A program made the translations under genes and the position numbers. A stretch of DNA of 56,602 nucleotides from JBPBQZ01 sp050955105 (GTDB taxonomy: Bacteria; Pseudomonadota; Gammaproteobacteria; Burkholderiales; Burkholderiaceae), in assembly GCA_050955105.1 (NCBI GenBank), contig JBPBQZ010000035.1, positions 1-56,602 of the forward strand. The letters run 5' to 3'. How positions within the stretch are numbered: position 1 is the stretch's first letter; each line of letters starts with the position of its first letter. Below are positions 34,699 through 43,666 of the stretch, piece by piece. The notes under the pieces are model-generated. The model was not told the DNA's origin. It searched no databases and was given only the letters and a program-made list of their open reading frames with translations.

Positions 34699-37600
34699 TC
34701 AGCGCGACAATTCCACCACGTTCACGTTGGCACCAAATACCTCGCGCACCGTCGGCAGCAGATGGTCGTGATGCGTCAGAAACAGCACTTGGGTTTTTCG
34801 GGACAGCTCACCCAGCGCTTCCAAGCCCGCCTTCGAGCGACGGTCGTCATAATTGATGAATAAATCGTCGGCGATGAACGGCAGCACATGTGCCTGTCCT
34901 AGATGCATATCCAGCGCGGCAAGCCGCAACGCCAGATATAACTGGTCACGCGTGCCTTCGCTCATGCCGTCGATAGCCACCAGCGCGCCGTTCGCGCGGC
35001 GTCCCAACAATTTCAAAGGCTCACTGTCGAAATCCACGGCCAGCTTGTCGAAAGAGCCCAGCGTCAGGCGCGCAAAAATGCTGCTGGCAGATGCAAGCAT
35101 CGGCCCTTGCCTGGCTTCTCGATATTGTTCGATCGACCATTTCAGCAGCCGCGCTGCCGTGAACACCTTCACGTAGCGCTCTACTATGTCCGTCATGCTG
35201 GCTAGCGCCTCTTGCCGGCGGCCTTCCGCCTGGGCCGCATTACCACTGCCGCCGATGGCGTCGAGCGCGGTCGATGCGACCTGTCTTTGCTGCGACAGTT
35301 CAGTTAAACGCTGTACCAACGCCTCGTCCTGCGCCGCCAAGTCGTCGAGTTCGCCTGTTAGTAAGGTTGCATCCACCTGGGCCACTTCGGCGCGGAGTTG
35401 TTCGATCGACAGCCCATCACCGTCCTGGCGGATCTGCTGCGCCGCCGCGGCGGCGGTTGCTAACGATACGTGACGCTGGTCGGAGCGCTCGATCGCCGCG
35501 GCGAGTTCGATGCCGGAAATGGTGTGCGCCTGCTCATGCAGCGGTGCGAGCGCGGCCAGTGCCTGCTTCTGTCTCGAAATGGCGTCATCGAGTTTGCGCG
35601 CGGCCGTCTGGCAGGCGCTGCGCTGACGCTCAGCTTCCTCATGCGCCTGGTTGGCCGCTGCCAGCCGTGACGCGAGGCCTAAAGCAATCGCCGCTGCGCT
35701 CTCGTCGCTCAAATCAGGCGCCGCACGCTCGGCCAGTGCCAAGGCTGCGGCGGCATGGTCTCGCAGGTCGGCTTGCATCTTGTCGATGCGATGCACACGC
35801 GTCTCGCGAATCGTGTCCAGAGCATTCTGCATGGTAGCCATGATCTCGAGAGAGGCTTCCGCCGCAGCCAGATCAGCCTGCGCAAGCTCTGCGGACGGCA
35901 CGTCGAGACCGGCGTCGGCGGCCAGTGCACGCCATTTCGTCTGCCAGACGTCGAACTCCGCACGCGCGGTGGCGGCCGCTGTAGCCGCCTCCGCTAACTC
36001 GCGAGTCTTGTCGGCAAGCTGCTGTTCCAGCGTGCGACGCTGGCCGCGCACATCGGCGCTCATCGACAGATAGCCGGCCGCTTGCTCGATCAACTCTTCG
36101 AGCGGCGCGTAGCCCGCAGTGGCGTCGGCGCCATTCGCGCCATTCGCGCCATTCGTGCCGCCGGGGTCACCGGGGCCGCCAGCGCCACCCGTAACGCCCG
36201 CCGCATTGCTCGCCAGCAGCGCACTCCCCAACCGCGTCCGCGCATCGTCGCGCGCATCCAGCAACACCTGCAACGCCAAGCGCGCTTCCAACAGCGCATC
36301 CGCAGCAAGCAACGCCGCCTGCCGACTCGCCAGCCAAGGGACCAGCGCCTGCACCGATAGCGCCGGCAGTGCACATTCAACCGCCAACATTTGCCACTTC
36401 TCAGCCCGCGCCGCGCCAGCCGCCTGCAAGGCGGCGATCTGCTGGCGCTGCGCAGCCAGTTCAAGCTCGCGGCGCGCCAAATCGTGTTGTCTCGATAACA
36501 ACTCACTGGCCTGTTGCGCCGTGTCATGGCGTCCATCCGCCAGCGCATCGGCGGCTGCCACCGACTGTTGGTAAGGCCCCGCGTGGCGCTCGAATCGGCT
36601 TGCATCAGCCTTCATCGCATCCCAAATTTGCTGGCGCTGGCGGCGCGCGTCCAACACCTGCTCGCGCGTAACCGGTGCGTGCGTGCCGCGATACTGCGTT
36701 ATTTCGATCGCGGCCATTTCCAACTGGTGCACAAGCGTCTGCTCAGCAGCACGCAGCGCGCGCAACTGCGCATCGTCGGCAACTTGCAGCCGAATGAATT
36801 CGTTGATGCTCTCTGGCGCCGGAATCGACATGGCGCGCAATACGTCGACGGTGAACTTCCCCTTGCCCAGGGCGGCGAGCGCGGCGTCCAACGCCACCTC
36901 ACGCTTGGTCTGCAACTGCCGCCGTTCACGCAATGACGCTTCGACATCGCCCAGCCGTTGCGCCTGCGCCAGCGCAGCCGACAAGCCAACCGGCGCATCG
37001 ACTGTAACAAGGCGGTCGAGCTGCCCCGTGATCGCGGCAAGCGCCGCCTGCGCCGTCTGCTCCACGCGCACCGCGCCGTCCAACGCCGGCTTCAGCACCG
37101 CGTGCTGACGCAACAGCCGACCGAGCGCGCTACGCACCGCCGGCGGCGGCATATGCGCGCGCGCCGCCTCTTCGGTCGTCACCGGCCAGCCCAATTCAGC
37201 CGCGTGCGTGGCCACCACTCGCCACTGCGCATCGATCTCCGCTTGCCTATGATCAATAGACGCCCCATACCCGCGGTACTGCAACCGTTGCTCGTTGAGC
37301 TCGGTGATTTCGGCAGCGAGTTCGCGCATGCGCTGATCCGGATGCACGGCATTCAGCGCGGCCTGCGCGTCGCGCAGCAAGCCTGTTTGATGATCGATCT
37401 CGGCCTGGGTCAGCGAAATGTTCAACTGCGCATCGCGCAAGGTCGCCGCGGCAGTGTCGGGCAAGGCCGCCACTGCCCCTAAGGCTGCGATACGCGCCTC
37501 GGCATCATCCAGCGCCAGCAAATGCGGCAGCACGCGGCGCACACGTTCCAGCACACCACGCCGCGCCTTCACCGCCGCATGCTCGCGCCTGACTTGCGCA

Positions 37601-38259
37601 TAAGCGCCTTCAACCGCCGTGAGCCGTGCCTGCGCATCGGACCAGTCACGCGTGCGCACAGTGGCGGCCTTCAACGCAGCAGCGGCACGCTCCAGTTCAT
37701 CGGAGGCGATGTAATACAGCCGCTCGCTCGAACGACGCCGCGACCAAAGTTTCTCCGCTTCGGCTTCCAGTGCCTCGCGCACCGCGCCCAGGCTGCCGAT
37801 GCCGGCGGCCGATTGGAACAGCATCTGCCCAAGGTCGTTCGATGCCGACAGAATGCTATGACCGCCTGCCACCAGGCGTTCATGATCGAGCCCAAACATC
37901 TGCGCGAAGAAGTCTTTGTCGGTAGTTTCGAGATAGGGCGTTAGCGCGCCGTCGGGCAGCGCTTGACCCGCCGCGTCCCGCAGCGTTTGCTTATTGCCCT
38001 TCAGGCGCTGGAACTCCAACACCTGGCCCTGGTGAGCGATGCGCGCGCCGAGCCGCATGTCGGACATCTCATGCAGGAAGGCGTGCACAGTGTTTTTCGG
38101 GATACCGTAAAGCAGGTCGAGAATCGCCGCGCGCACGGTCGACTTACCGGCTTCGTTAGGCCCGACAATCACATGAAAGTCGCGCTCGGCCGGCGGCAGT
38201 TCGAGTGAATGATGGGTGAACTTGCCGTAGGAAATAAGATCGAGGCGGTCGAAGCGCAT
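34699..38259 (-). CDS. YhaN-like AAA/SMC-type ATPase (Rad50/SbcC-like)
   Basis: The 1186-residue product has an ABC/SMC-type split ATPase around long coiled coils. The Walker A VGPNEAGKSTVRAAILDLLYG near residue 32-40 and N-terminal FDRLDLISYGKFTHHSLEL are typical of YhaN. The signature MSEGTRDQLYLALRLAAL lies at about 1099, Walker B VLPFIADDLF near 1127-1135, and LTHHD near 1163. The middle is helical and Ala/Gln/Arg-rich. No CxxC zinc hook is visible. Instead a collagen-like Gly-X-Y insert sits around residue 690-715. It is encoded three bases after the Mre11-like gene, so the two likely form a nuclease/ATPase complex in DNA repair. Confidence 0.88.
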   Translation of the reverse strand: MRFDRLDLISYGKFTHHSLELPPAERDFHVIVGPNEAGKSTVRAAILDLLYGIPKNTVHAFLHEMSDMRLGARIAHQGQVLEFQRLKGNKQTLRDAAGQALPDGALTPYLETTDKDFFAQMFGLDHERLVAGGHSILSASNDLGQMLFQSAAGIGSLGAVREALEAEAEKLWSRRRSSERLYYIASDELERAAAALKAATVRTRDWSDAQARLTAVEGAYAQVRREHAAVKARRGVLERVRRVLPHLLALDDAEARIAALGAVAALPDTAAATLRDAQLNISLTQAEIDHQTGLLRDAQAALNAVHPDQRMRELAAEITELNEQRLQYRGYGASIDHRQAEIDAQWRVVATHAAELGWPVTTEEAARAHMPPPAVRSALGRLLRQHAVLKPALDGAVRVEQTAQAALAAITGQLDRLVTVDAPVGLSAALAQAQRLGDVEASLRERRQLQTKREVALDAALAALGKGKFTVDVLRAMSIPAPESINEFIRLQVADDAQLRALRAAEQTLVHQLEMAAIEITQYRGTHAPVTREQVLDARRQRQQIWDAMKADASRFERHAGPYQQSVAAADALADGRHDTAQQASELLSRQHDLARRELELAAQRQQIAALQAAGAARAEKWQMLAVECALPALSVQALVPWLASRQAALLAADALLEARLALQVLLDARDDARTRLGSALLASNAAGVTGGAGGPGDPGGTNGANGANGADATAGYAPLEELIEQAAGYLSMSADVRGQRRTLEQQLADKTRELAEAATAAATARAEFDVWQTKWRALAADAGLDVPSAELAQADLAAAEASLEIMATMQNALDTIRETRVHRIDKMQADLRDHAAAALALAERAAPDLSDESAAAIALGLASRLAAANQAHEEAERQRSACQTAARKLDDAISRQKQALAALAPLHEQAHTISGIELAAAIERSDQRHVSLATAAAAAQQIRQDGDGLSIEQLRAEVAQVDATLLTGELDDLAAQDEALVQRLTELSQQRQVASTALDAIGGSGNAAQAEGRRQEALASMTDIVERYVKVFTAARLLKWSIEQYREARQGPMLASASSIFARLTLGSFDKLAVDFDSEPLKLLGRRANGALVAIDGMSEGTRDQLYLALRLAALDMHLGQAHVLPFIADDLFINYDDRRSKAGLEALGELSRKTQVLFLTHHDHLLPTVREVFGANVNVVELSR
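36130..36156. repeat. Triple 9-base tandem repeat inside the YhaN-like gene
   Basis: GCCATTCGC is repeated three times (the third copy ends in T). It encodes Asn-Gly-Ala triplets on the minus strand. The flanking bases extend the Gly-X-Y pattern (GGAGGPGDPGGTNGANGANG). It stays in frame, so copy-number change would alter the linker length without breaking the gene. Confidence 0.75.
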
Positions 38260-38262
38260 GGC

Positions 38263-39531
38263 TCAGTCCAATTTCGAGATATGCGCAATCAGCGACGGCG
38301 CCGTGTGCTCGATCAACCCGCTGAGCCGACCAGCCTGAATCTCTTGCAGTTGCGGCAGTGCCTCGATAACTTCGAGCGGCACCTTGCCTACCAGCAACAT
38401 CAAGTCGCGGCGCAAGCCTTCGAGGAAGGCTTCGTCATGCACGGCCTCACCCAGCAACGCTTGCAAATCGGCCACTGCATCGGCGCGCGCCGCCACTTGG
38501 CTGGCGATGTCGTGCGGCGTCGTATCGACGCGCACCTTCTCGATCCACAAGCGCTCGGCTTCGAGCGCCGCGGCTTGCGCCAGCACTTCGGCACGCAACT
38601 GTGCTTCCAGCCCGAAGAGCTGCCCGTGCGCTGGCGAAGCGCCCGTCAAGCTTACGCGCACAGCTAGCGGCAGCGTGCCGCCAGCATTGCCCTGCGTGTC
38701 GGCCAGCAGCGTGGCCAGCGCATTGCCCACACTGCGTACGGCGTCGCCAAGCGTCAAGGCGTCGCTCACATCCACGTCCAAGGCGTGCCAGCGCAACACA
38801 TCGACATACAGCCGCTCTACCGTCTCTATCTCATTATCGGCAACGCTTACCAACAATGCCCCACGCGGCCCGGTCTCGCGGATATGCCGGCCTTGCAGAT
38901 TGCCCGGAAATGCGATTGTTGTAGCGCCACGCCATACCTTGTATTCATGCACATGACCCAGCGCCCAATACTGATAGCCGCGCGCCTCCAATTCGGCGAT
39001 CGAACAGGGCGCGTAGTTCGGATGTGCGGCGTTACCTTCCAGCGCCGTATGCAACACGCCGATGTTGAGCCAGCCGGGAATCGGTGCCGGATAGGTGAGC
39101 GCAAGGTTTTCGGTCGTGACCGCTTCCTTGAAGCTGCGGCCGTGCAGTGCCACGCGCAAATCAGGCAGCGTGAACGTTGCGGCCTTGTTCGTGGGGAAGC
39201 GATGCACGTTGTCGGGCAGCGCCAGCTTGCGCGTCATGTCGTTTTCGGCGTCGTGATTGCCGAGCAGCAAATACACGGGAATGCCCGCCTGCTTGAGCCG
39301 GCCCATTTGCCTGACGAAGAAGATGCCGGTGTTGAAGTCTTTCCAGCCGCCGTCGTAGAGATCGCCGGCGATCACCATGAAATCGACCTGCTGGGCAATC
39401 GCCTCGCTCACCAGCTTGTCGAAAGCGTCGCGCGTGGCCATGCGCAGCAAATCCGCGGGCGCATCCTGGTAGGCCGACAGGCCCAACAAGGGGCTGTCCA
39501 GATGAATATCCGCAGCGTGGATGAATTTCAT
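38263..39531 (-). CDS. YhaO-like metallophosphoesterase (Mre11/SbcD-like nuclease)
   Basis: The 422-residue product is a calcineurin-like phosphoesterase of the Mre11/SbcD group. Metal-binding motifs follow in order: FIHAADIHLDSP (Asp8, His10), VIAGDLYDG, LLLGNHDAEND, and the late GHVHEYKVW. The C-terminal third is helical and suited to binding the ATPase partner. The start at 39531 gives the family-like MKFIHAADIHLD. A 16-residue extension to 39579 would run through the terminator hairpin and was rejected. No strong ribosome-binding site is visible. It is followed after three bases by the YhaN-like gene. Confidence 0.9.
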   Translation of the reverse strand: MKFIHAADIHLDSPLLGLSAYQDAPADLLRMATRDAFDKLVSEAIAQQVDFMVIAGDLYDGGWKDFNTGIFFVRQMGRLKQAGIPVYLLLGNHDAENDMTRKLALPDNVHRFPTNKAATFTLPDLRVALHGRSFKEAVTTENLALTYPAPIPGWLNIGVLHTALEGNAAHPNYAPCSIAELEARGYQYWALGHVHEYKVWRGATTIAFPGNLQGRHIRETGPRGALLVSVADNEIETVERLYVDVLRWHALDVDVSDALTLGDAVRSVGNALATLLADTQGNAGGTLPLAVRVSLTGASPAHGQLFGLEAQLRAEVLAQAAALEAERLWIEKVRVDTTPHDIASQVAARADAVADLQALLGEAVHDEAFLEGLRRDLMLLVGKVPLEVIEALPQLQEIQAGRLSGLIEHTAPSLIAHISKLD

Positions 39532-39547
39532 GGACGGCGCACCCAAG

Positions 39548-39576
39548 AAAAAGGCCAGACAATGTCTGGCCTTTTT
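39548..39576 (-). terminator. Strong intrinsic terminator after tRNA-Ala
   Basis: AAAAAGGCCAGAC-AAT-GTCTGGCCTTTTT forms a perfect 13-bp stem with a 3-base loop, flanked by A- and T-runs so it can act in both directions. It lies eight bases downstream of the tRNA 3' end. It is only 16 bases before the YhaO-like start, which leaves no room for a promoter between them. Confidence 0.9.
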
Positions 39577-39583
39577 CAATTAA

Positions 39584-39659
<76 letters not shown>

Positions 39660-39724
39660 ATTAATGAGGCCCGAATTCTAGCACGAATCCGCGCCAGCTC
39701 AAGCGGGGCATTCGCCGAGCTGCC

Positions 39725-39979
39725 TCAGTTGTTAGCGAAGCTGAGCACGCTGGCCGCGATAAAGCAGATCACCCCGAGTATGGCGAATCCGCGCAGTCGA
39801 CGCAGCGAACGCACGCGCTCAGGCTCGCGCGTGCCGCGCGCCCGGTCGGCGGAAAATTCGAGATGAACATAGCGCCCGCGTCGCCAATAAACCCACATGG
39901 CACTCTGGAACGTCGCCACGACATAGGCGGCAATCGCCAGCAGGCAAACGATTCTGACAATCGGCAAGATGGCAAGCAT
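39725..39979 (-). CDS. Small membrane protein, 84 aa
   Basis: The start at 39979 has GAGGGG about seven bases upstream. It gives MLAILPIVRIVCLLAIAAYV directly as the first membrane helix, so I prefer it to a longer frame from 40096. A second helix lies at the C-terminus (FAILGVICFIAASVLSFAN). The loop between is basic and faces the cytoplasm (WRRGRYVHLEF; SLRRLRG). I recognise no family. It lies 65 bases upstream of the tRNA-Ala on the same strand. Confidence 0.62.
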   Translation of the reverse strand: MLAILPIVRIVCLLAIAAYVVATFQSAMWVYWRRGRYVHLEFSADRARGTREPERVRSLRRLRGFAILGVICFIAASVLSFANN

Positions 39980-40401
39980 GATGAAACCCCTCGAATAGCG
40001 TGCTGGCGCGTGATTCACCGCATCGTGCCTGGATAGCCGATGTGCGGCGTCACTGTCGTTCATGAACTGCCAATAGCAAATATCGCCTGTCTTCAAAGGG
40101 CGATATCGATAGATCGTTGGCCTGTCGTCTCGATTGATTACCAGTCGATGCGTACGGTAGCTGTGCGAAAGCTCGCTATGAGCAGCCGCCGTACGTGCTC
40201 ATTCTACGGCGGTGCGTTTCTTTTCCACTAGACACAAATTTTATTTTGGGCTGACAAATGCTGACGGCGGATGCTCTCGGCAGAGGGCAACCACGGCACA
40301 TGTCGAGGCGATGACATTGCAGCGACAAATGGTGCGTTCGACGCTGCAAAGCGGTGCGTGCGCTGCCTGCCGACGACGCCGACGGCAGCGCTTCAGGCGC
40401 C
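39980..40401. other. Intergenic gap with one dyad
   Basis: No gene with a plausible start was found in these 422 bases. The only clear structure is the dyad ATATCGCC-N11-GGCGATAT (40080-40106), 100 bases upstream of the small membrane protein. It may be an operator or a hairpin in its leader. The short plus-strand frames here have no ribosome-binding site. Confidence 0.4.
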
Positions 40402-41097
40402 TTATACGATCACCGCCTTCGCGGTAAACGCATAGCCGAAGCCATGCGCGGCTTGCAGCGGCGTGGTATCCGCGCTCAAGCGTTCGAGCTTGCGGCGCAG
40501 TCGGCTGACGATAGCCTCCAGGCGCCGCGAATCGTAATGTCGGTAATCATGACCGAGGCTTTCGATAATGTCGCGCCGCGACGTCGGCGAACCCGCGCGC
40601 GCGATCAACAGCGACAACAATGAGCACTCGTAAGCAGTGAGCGTGACGCGCTCACCGGAAGGTGCCGCCAACTCCCAGGTTTGTGGAAACAGTTGCCAGC
40701 CTTCGGTAGCGGCGGGCGCGGCCGCCGCGCCGCGCCGCTCCAGACGCCGCATGATGCTGGCGATGGTGGCGCGCAGTTCACGCGGATCGGCTGGTTTAAC
40801 GAGATAGGCATCGGCGCCGCTGGCCAGGCCCTCGACGCGGTCGTCGACGTAGCCATGCGCGGACAACATGATGACACCGAGATCGTCGCGCGCGCTCAAA
40901 TGGCGCGCGATCGAATTACCGTCTTCACCCGGCAGGCCGCGATCGAGAATAACGATGTCGCAACCGTGCGCAGCGAGGTGGCGAAACAATGCCGCGCCAT
41001 CGGGTACGCCGAAGGCATCGAAACCCTCATGACGCAACTGAAAAACTATTTCGTCCCGAAACTCAGCTTCGTCGTCTACGACTACAATTCGAATCAC
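40402..41097 (-). CDS. OmpR-type two-component response regulator
   Basis: The 231-residue product has a receiver domain (acidic pair Asp8-Asp9, phosphoacceptor Asp52 in ILDRGLPGEDG, Ser79, Lys101 in AYLVKPAD). A winged-helix output domain follows (LTAYECSLLSLLIARAGSP; RRDIIESLGHDYRHYDSRRL; ...HGFGYAFTA). I start it at GTG 41097, preceded by GGGGGAG. A frame to 41208 would add 37 residues not seen in the family. It is divergent from the 7TM histidine kinase gene, its likely partner. The DNA target is unknown. Confidence 0.88.
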   Translation of the reverse strand: MIRIVVVDDEAEFRDEIVFQLRHEGFDAFGVPDGAALFRHLAAHGCDIVILDRGLPGEDGNSIARHLSARDDLGVIMLSAHGYVDDRVEGLASGADAYLVKPADPRELRATIASIMRRLERRGAAAAPAATEGWQLFPQTWELAAPSGERVTLTAYECSLLSLLIARAGSPTSRRDIIESLGHDYRHYDSRRLEAIVSRLRRKLERLSADTTPLQAAHGFGYAFTAKAVIV

Positions 41098-41346
41098 TTT
41101 CTCCCCCGTCGAAAATACTGCTTGGCCGCTGTCACTATTTTGACGCGTAGCGACGCTGCTTATCGCTAATGCGATCGACGTGCGCGACGCGATTTTATTG
41201 CGCATCAATAACAGATAAATTGAATTGCGCCGATCTATTTATTTATATGACGTTGTGAAAAAACTCAATGTGGCGCGCAACGCAAGGTCGGCGCCCCGTT
41301 CGTGGCAGGCAAGAACAGTAAGACAGATTGGCGTGCGCAGGGTCCC
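41098..41346. promoter_or_regulatory. Divergent promoter gap between regulator and kinase genes
   Basis: The central part (about 41205-41265) is markedly AT-rich for this genome, with ATCTATTTATTTATATG on the plus strand and GATAAATTGAATTG on the minus. It probably holds promoters for both genes, so the pair can be co-regulated. No clean inverted repeat was found. Confidence 0.4.
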
Positions 41347-43566
41347 ATGAAAATTTCAATATGGTCGCGCAACGGATGCGCGGCACTGGCTTGCCTGTTC
41401 GTTATTGCGTTATCGGTCGTCGCCTACTCGATGATCGCGCCAGGTGTCGCCCACGCGGGCAGCGCCATCGCGCCGGCCGCGCAAGCACCGCTACTGCTCG
41501 ATGAGAATACGGACTCGGCGCAAGGCGCGGTGGCTGTGCTGCGCGACGACTCGCGCACCTTGACCATCCACGACGTATCCGCCGCGGCTTTGCAAACGCG
41601 CTTCGTGCCGCTCGACCGAGGGCTGTCCGCCGGATATACCGACGCCCCCTATTGGCTGCGCGTCACCGCAGCGCGCGGCTTGAATGCGCCGGGACGCTGG
41701 CTGTTGGAAGTGCGCCCCGCCTGGCTCGACCACGTCGACCTCTACGAACCCGACCCCCAAGGCGGTTACACGGTCACCCACAATGGCAGCCTGGTGCCTT
41801 TCTACGCGCGCCGCGTGTCCTACCGCGCGCCGGTCTTCATCGTCGACTTCCCCGACAGCACGCCGCGCGTGTTCTATCTGCGCGTGCGCACCCGCTACAC
41901 GCTGATGGCCTCGCTCACCTGGTGGCAACCGCGTCCCTTCATCGCCGCCAAGCTCACCGAGCAAGCCATCTCCGGCGCCTTCTACGGCGGTTGCCTGCTG
42001 GCATTCTCGGTGGGACTGGTGTTCTGGCTGGTGGTCGGCGACGGCCTGTTCATCTGGTATCTCATTTACCTCGGCAGCACCACGGTGAAGATGTTCACCT
42101 CCAACGGCTATAGCGCCGAATACCTGTTTCCCAGTCAGCCGGTTATTGCCAACGCGCTGCTGCCTATCGCTTTTTGCACGTCCATCGCCTCGGCTGCATG
42201 GCTGCTGCCATCGCTATTCAACCTGCGCGAGCACTCGCCGCGCGTCGACAGTCTGATCAAGAGCGGCGGATTGCTCACCATATTGCTGATCCCACTGGCG
42301 CTGATCGACTACGGCCTGGTGGCCCCCGTGCTCGACTGCCTCAGCGCCTTGGTACTCGGCGTGACGCTGGTAGCGGGCGCACAGCTACCGAAAAGCAAGA
42401 TGCCGCTGGCGCGCCACTACGCCGCCGTGCTGGCGCTGCCCGCGGTCGGGCTGCTGCTGATGCCACTACGCAATCTCGGCCTGCTGGGTGGCGACATGGA
42501 AGAGCTCTACGGCTATATCTGGCAACTCAGTGCGCTGGTGTTTCTGATGGTGCTGGTCGCTGGCATCGCCGAGCGCATGAAGCGCAGCGAGGATGCGACG
42601 CACGATGCGCGAGCGCAACTGGTACAGAGTTCGCGGCGCGTGGAAGCGGAACTGAGCGAGCGCGTGCAGCAGCGCACCGAGCAGTTGAACATGGCCAATG
42701 AAGCGTTGACCCTGGAGATTGCCGAGCGGCGCCGCGCGCAAGCGGCCATGCGTCGCGCCCACGACAAAGCGCAGGCCGCCTTGGCGGCCGAGCGGCGCGC
42801 CCTCGAGCAGCAACGACAATTCATCTCGATGATCTCGCACGAGTTCCGCACGCCGCTGGCCATCATCGATGCCACCACGCAAAACCTCTTGCTGACCAGC
42901 GAGGCGGAACTCGGCCACCATGCAGATGTACGTGATGAAAACGTCGCAGCCATCAATCAGAGCAGCCCGCGCTATCGCAAAATTCTGCGAGCCGCCGGGC
43001 GACTGCGCATGCTGATCGACAACTACCTCACGGGAGACCGGCTGGCCACCGCCGAGATCGCGCCGAACATGCACGAATTCGACCCGGCGCTGGTGCTCGA
43101 GAAGGTTATCGAGACAGCGCACGATCGCCATCCGAAGGTGAACTCGACCCTTACCGCGCTGCCGATGTTTACCGGCGATGCCGGACTTTTCGAGATAGCC
43201 TGCGCCAACCTGGTGGACAACGCCGTCAAGTATTGCCCGCCCGACGCCTTGATCGACATCGTCGCCTATGTGGACCGCGACGACCTCGTCGTCAGCGTGC
43301 ACGATCACGGGCCCGGCATCGCAGCCAGCGAGCTTCAGCGTATTTTCGAGAAATACCAACGCGGCGTTAATCCGCCGGGCATCGCTGGTGCGGGACTGGG
43401 TCTATTCCTGGTCGAGCGCATCGTCACCTTGCATGGCGGTCGCGTCCTGGTGGATAGCACGCCGGGCGCGGGCAGCACGTTTTCGATGCGCCTGCCCTTG
43501 TCGCATGGGGACGCTAATGAGGTGCGCGACGCTGGCAGCGCGATGATGCTGGCACCGTTCGAGTGA
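41347..43566 (+). CDS. Membrane sensor histidine kinase with 7TMR-DISM sensor
   Basis: The 739-residue product starts MKISIWSRNG with AGGG upstream; a GTG at 41302 is an alternative. Order: an N-terminal hydrophobic signal segment, a periplasmic 7TMR-DISM extracellular domain (YTDAPYWLRVTA; WLLEVRPAWLDHVDLYEPD), and about seven membrane helices (residues about 210-420). A coiled coil (VEAELSERVQQRTEQLNMAN) leads to HisKA with phosphoacceptor His498 in FISMISHEFRTPLAII. A HATPase domain follows (ANLVDNAVKYCPPD; VHDHGPGI; GAGLGLFLVERIVTLHGG). There is no receiver domain. DISM domains usually bind small carbohydrates or other ligands; the signal here is unknown. It is divergent from its likely response regulator. 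Confidence 0.92.
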   Translation: MKISIWSRNGCAALACLFVIALSVVAYSMIAPGVAHAGSAIAPAAQAPLLLDENTDSAQGAVAVLRDDSRTLTIHDVSAAALQTRFVPLDRGLSAGYTDAPYWLRVTAARGLNAPGRWLLEVRPAWLDHVDLYEPDPQGGYTVTHNGSLVPFYARRVSYRAPVFIVDFPDSTPRVFYLRVRTRYTLMASLTWWQPRPFIAAKLTEQAISGAFYGGCLLAFSVGLVFWLVVGDGLFIWYLIYLGSTTVKMFTSNGYSAEYLFPSQPVIANALLPIAFCTSIASAAWLLPSLFNLREHSPRVDSLIKSGGLLTILLIPLALIDYGLVAPVLDCLSALVLGVTLVAGAQLPKSKMPLARHYAAVLALPAVGLLLMPLRNLGLLGGDMEELYGYIWQLSALVFLMVLVAGIAERMKRSEDATHDARAQLVQSSRRVEAELSERVQQRTEQLNMANEALTLEIAERRRAQAAMRRAHDKAQAALAAERRALEQQRQFISMISHEFRTPLAIIDATTQNLLLTSEAELGHHADVRDENVAAINQSSPRYRKILRAAGRLRMLIDNYLTGDRLATAEIAPNMHEFDPALVLEKVIETAHDRHPKVNSTLTALPMFTGDAGLFEIACANLVDNAVKYCPPDALIDIVAYVDRDDLVVSVHDHGPGIAASELQRIFEKYQRGVNPPGIAGAGLGLFLVERIVTLHGGRVLVDSTPGAGSTFSMRLPLSHGDANEVRDAGSAMMLAPFE

Positions 43567-43570
43567 GTCG

Positions 43571-43630
43571 ACGCAAGGCGACGTGATGCAAGGCGAGGCG
43601 CGGCGAGGCGATGCAAGGCGACACAAGACG
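43571..43630. repeat. Short imperfect direct repeats after the kinase gene
   Basis: The sequence GCAAGGCGA recurs three times within 60 bases, with related AGGCGAGGCG units between. It lies in the convergent gap between the kinase gene and the GGDEF-family gene. It encodes nothing obvious and may be a slippage product. Confidence 0.5.
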
Positions 43631-43666
43631 ACGAGAAAGGCGCCGAGCGCCGGCGTGTCGCAAAAA

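Noticed and set aside
43571..43630. AGGCGA repeats as a regulator-binding array
   Set aside because: The spacing is irregular and it sits between two convergent gene ends, so slippage is simpler.
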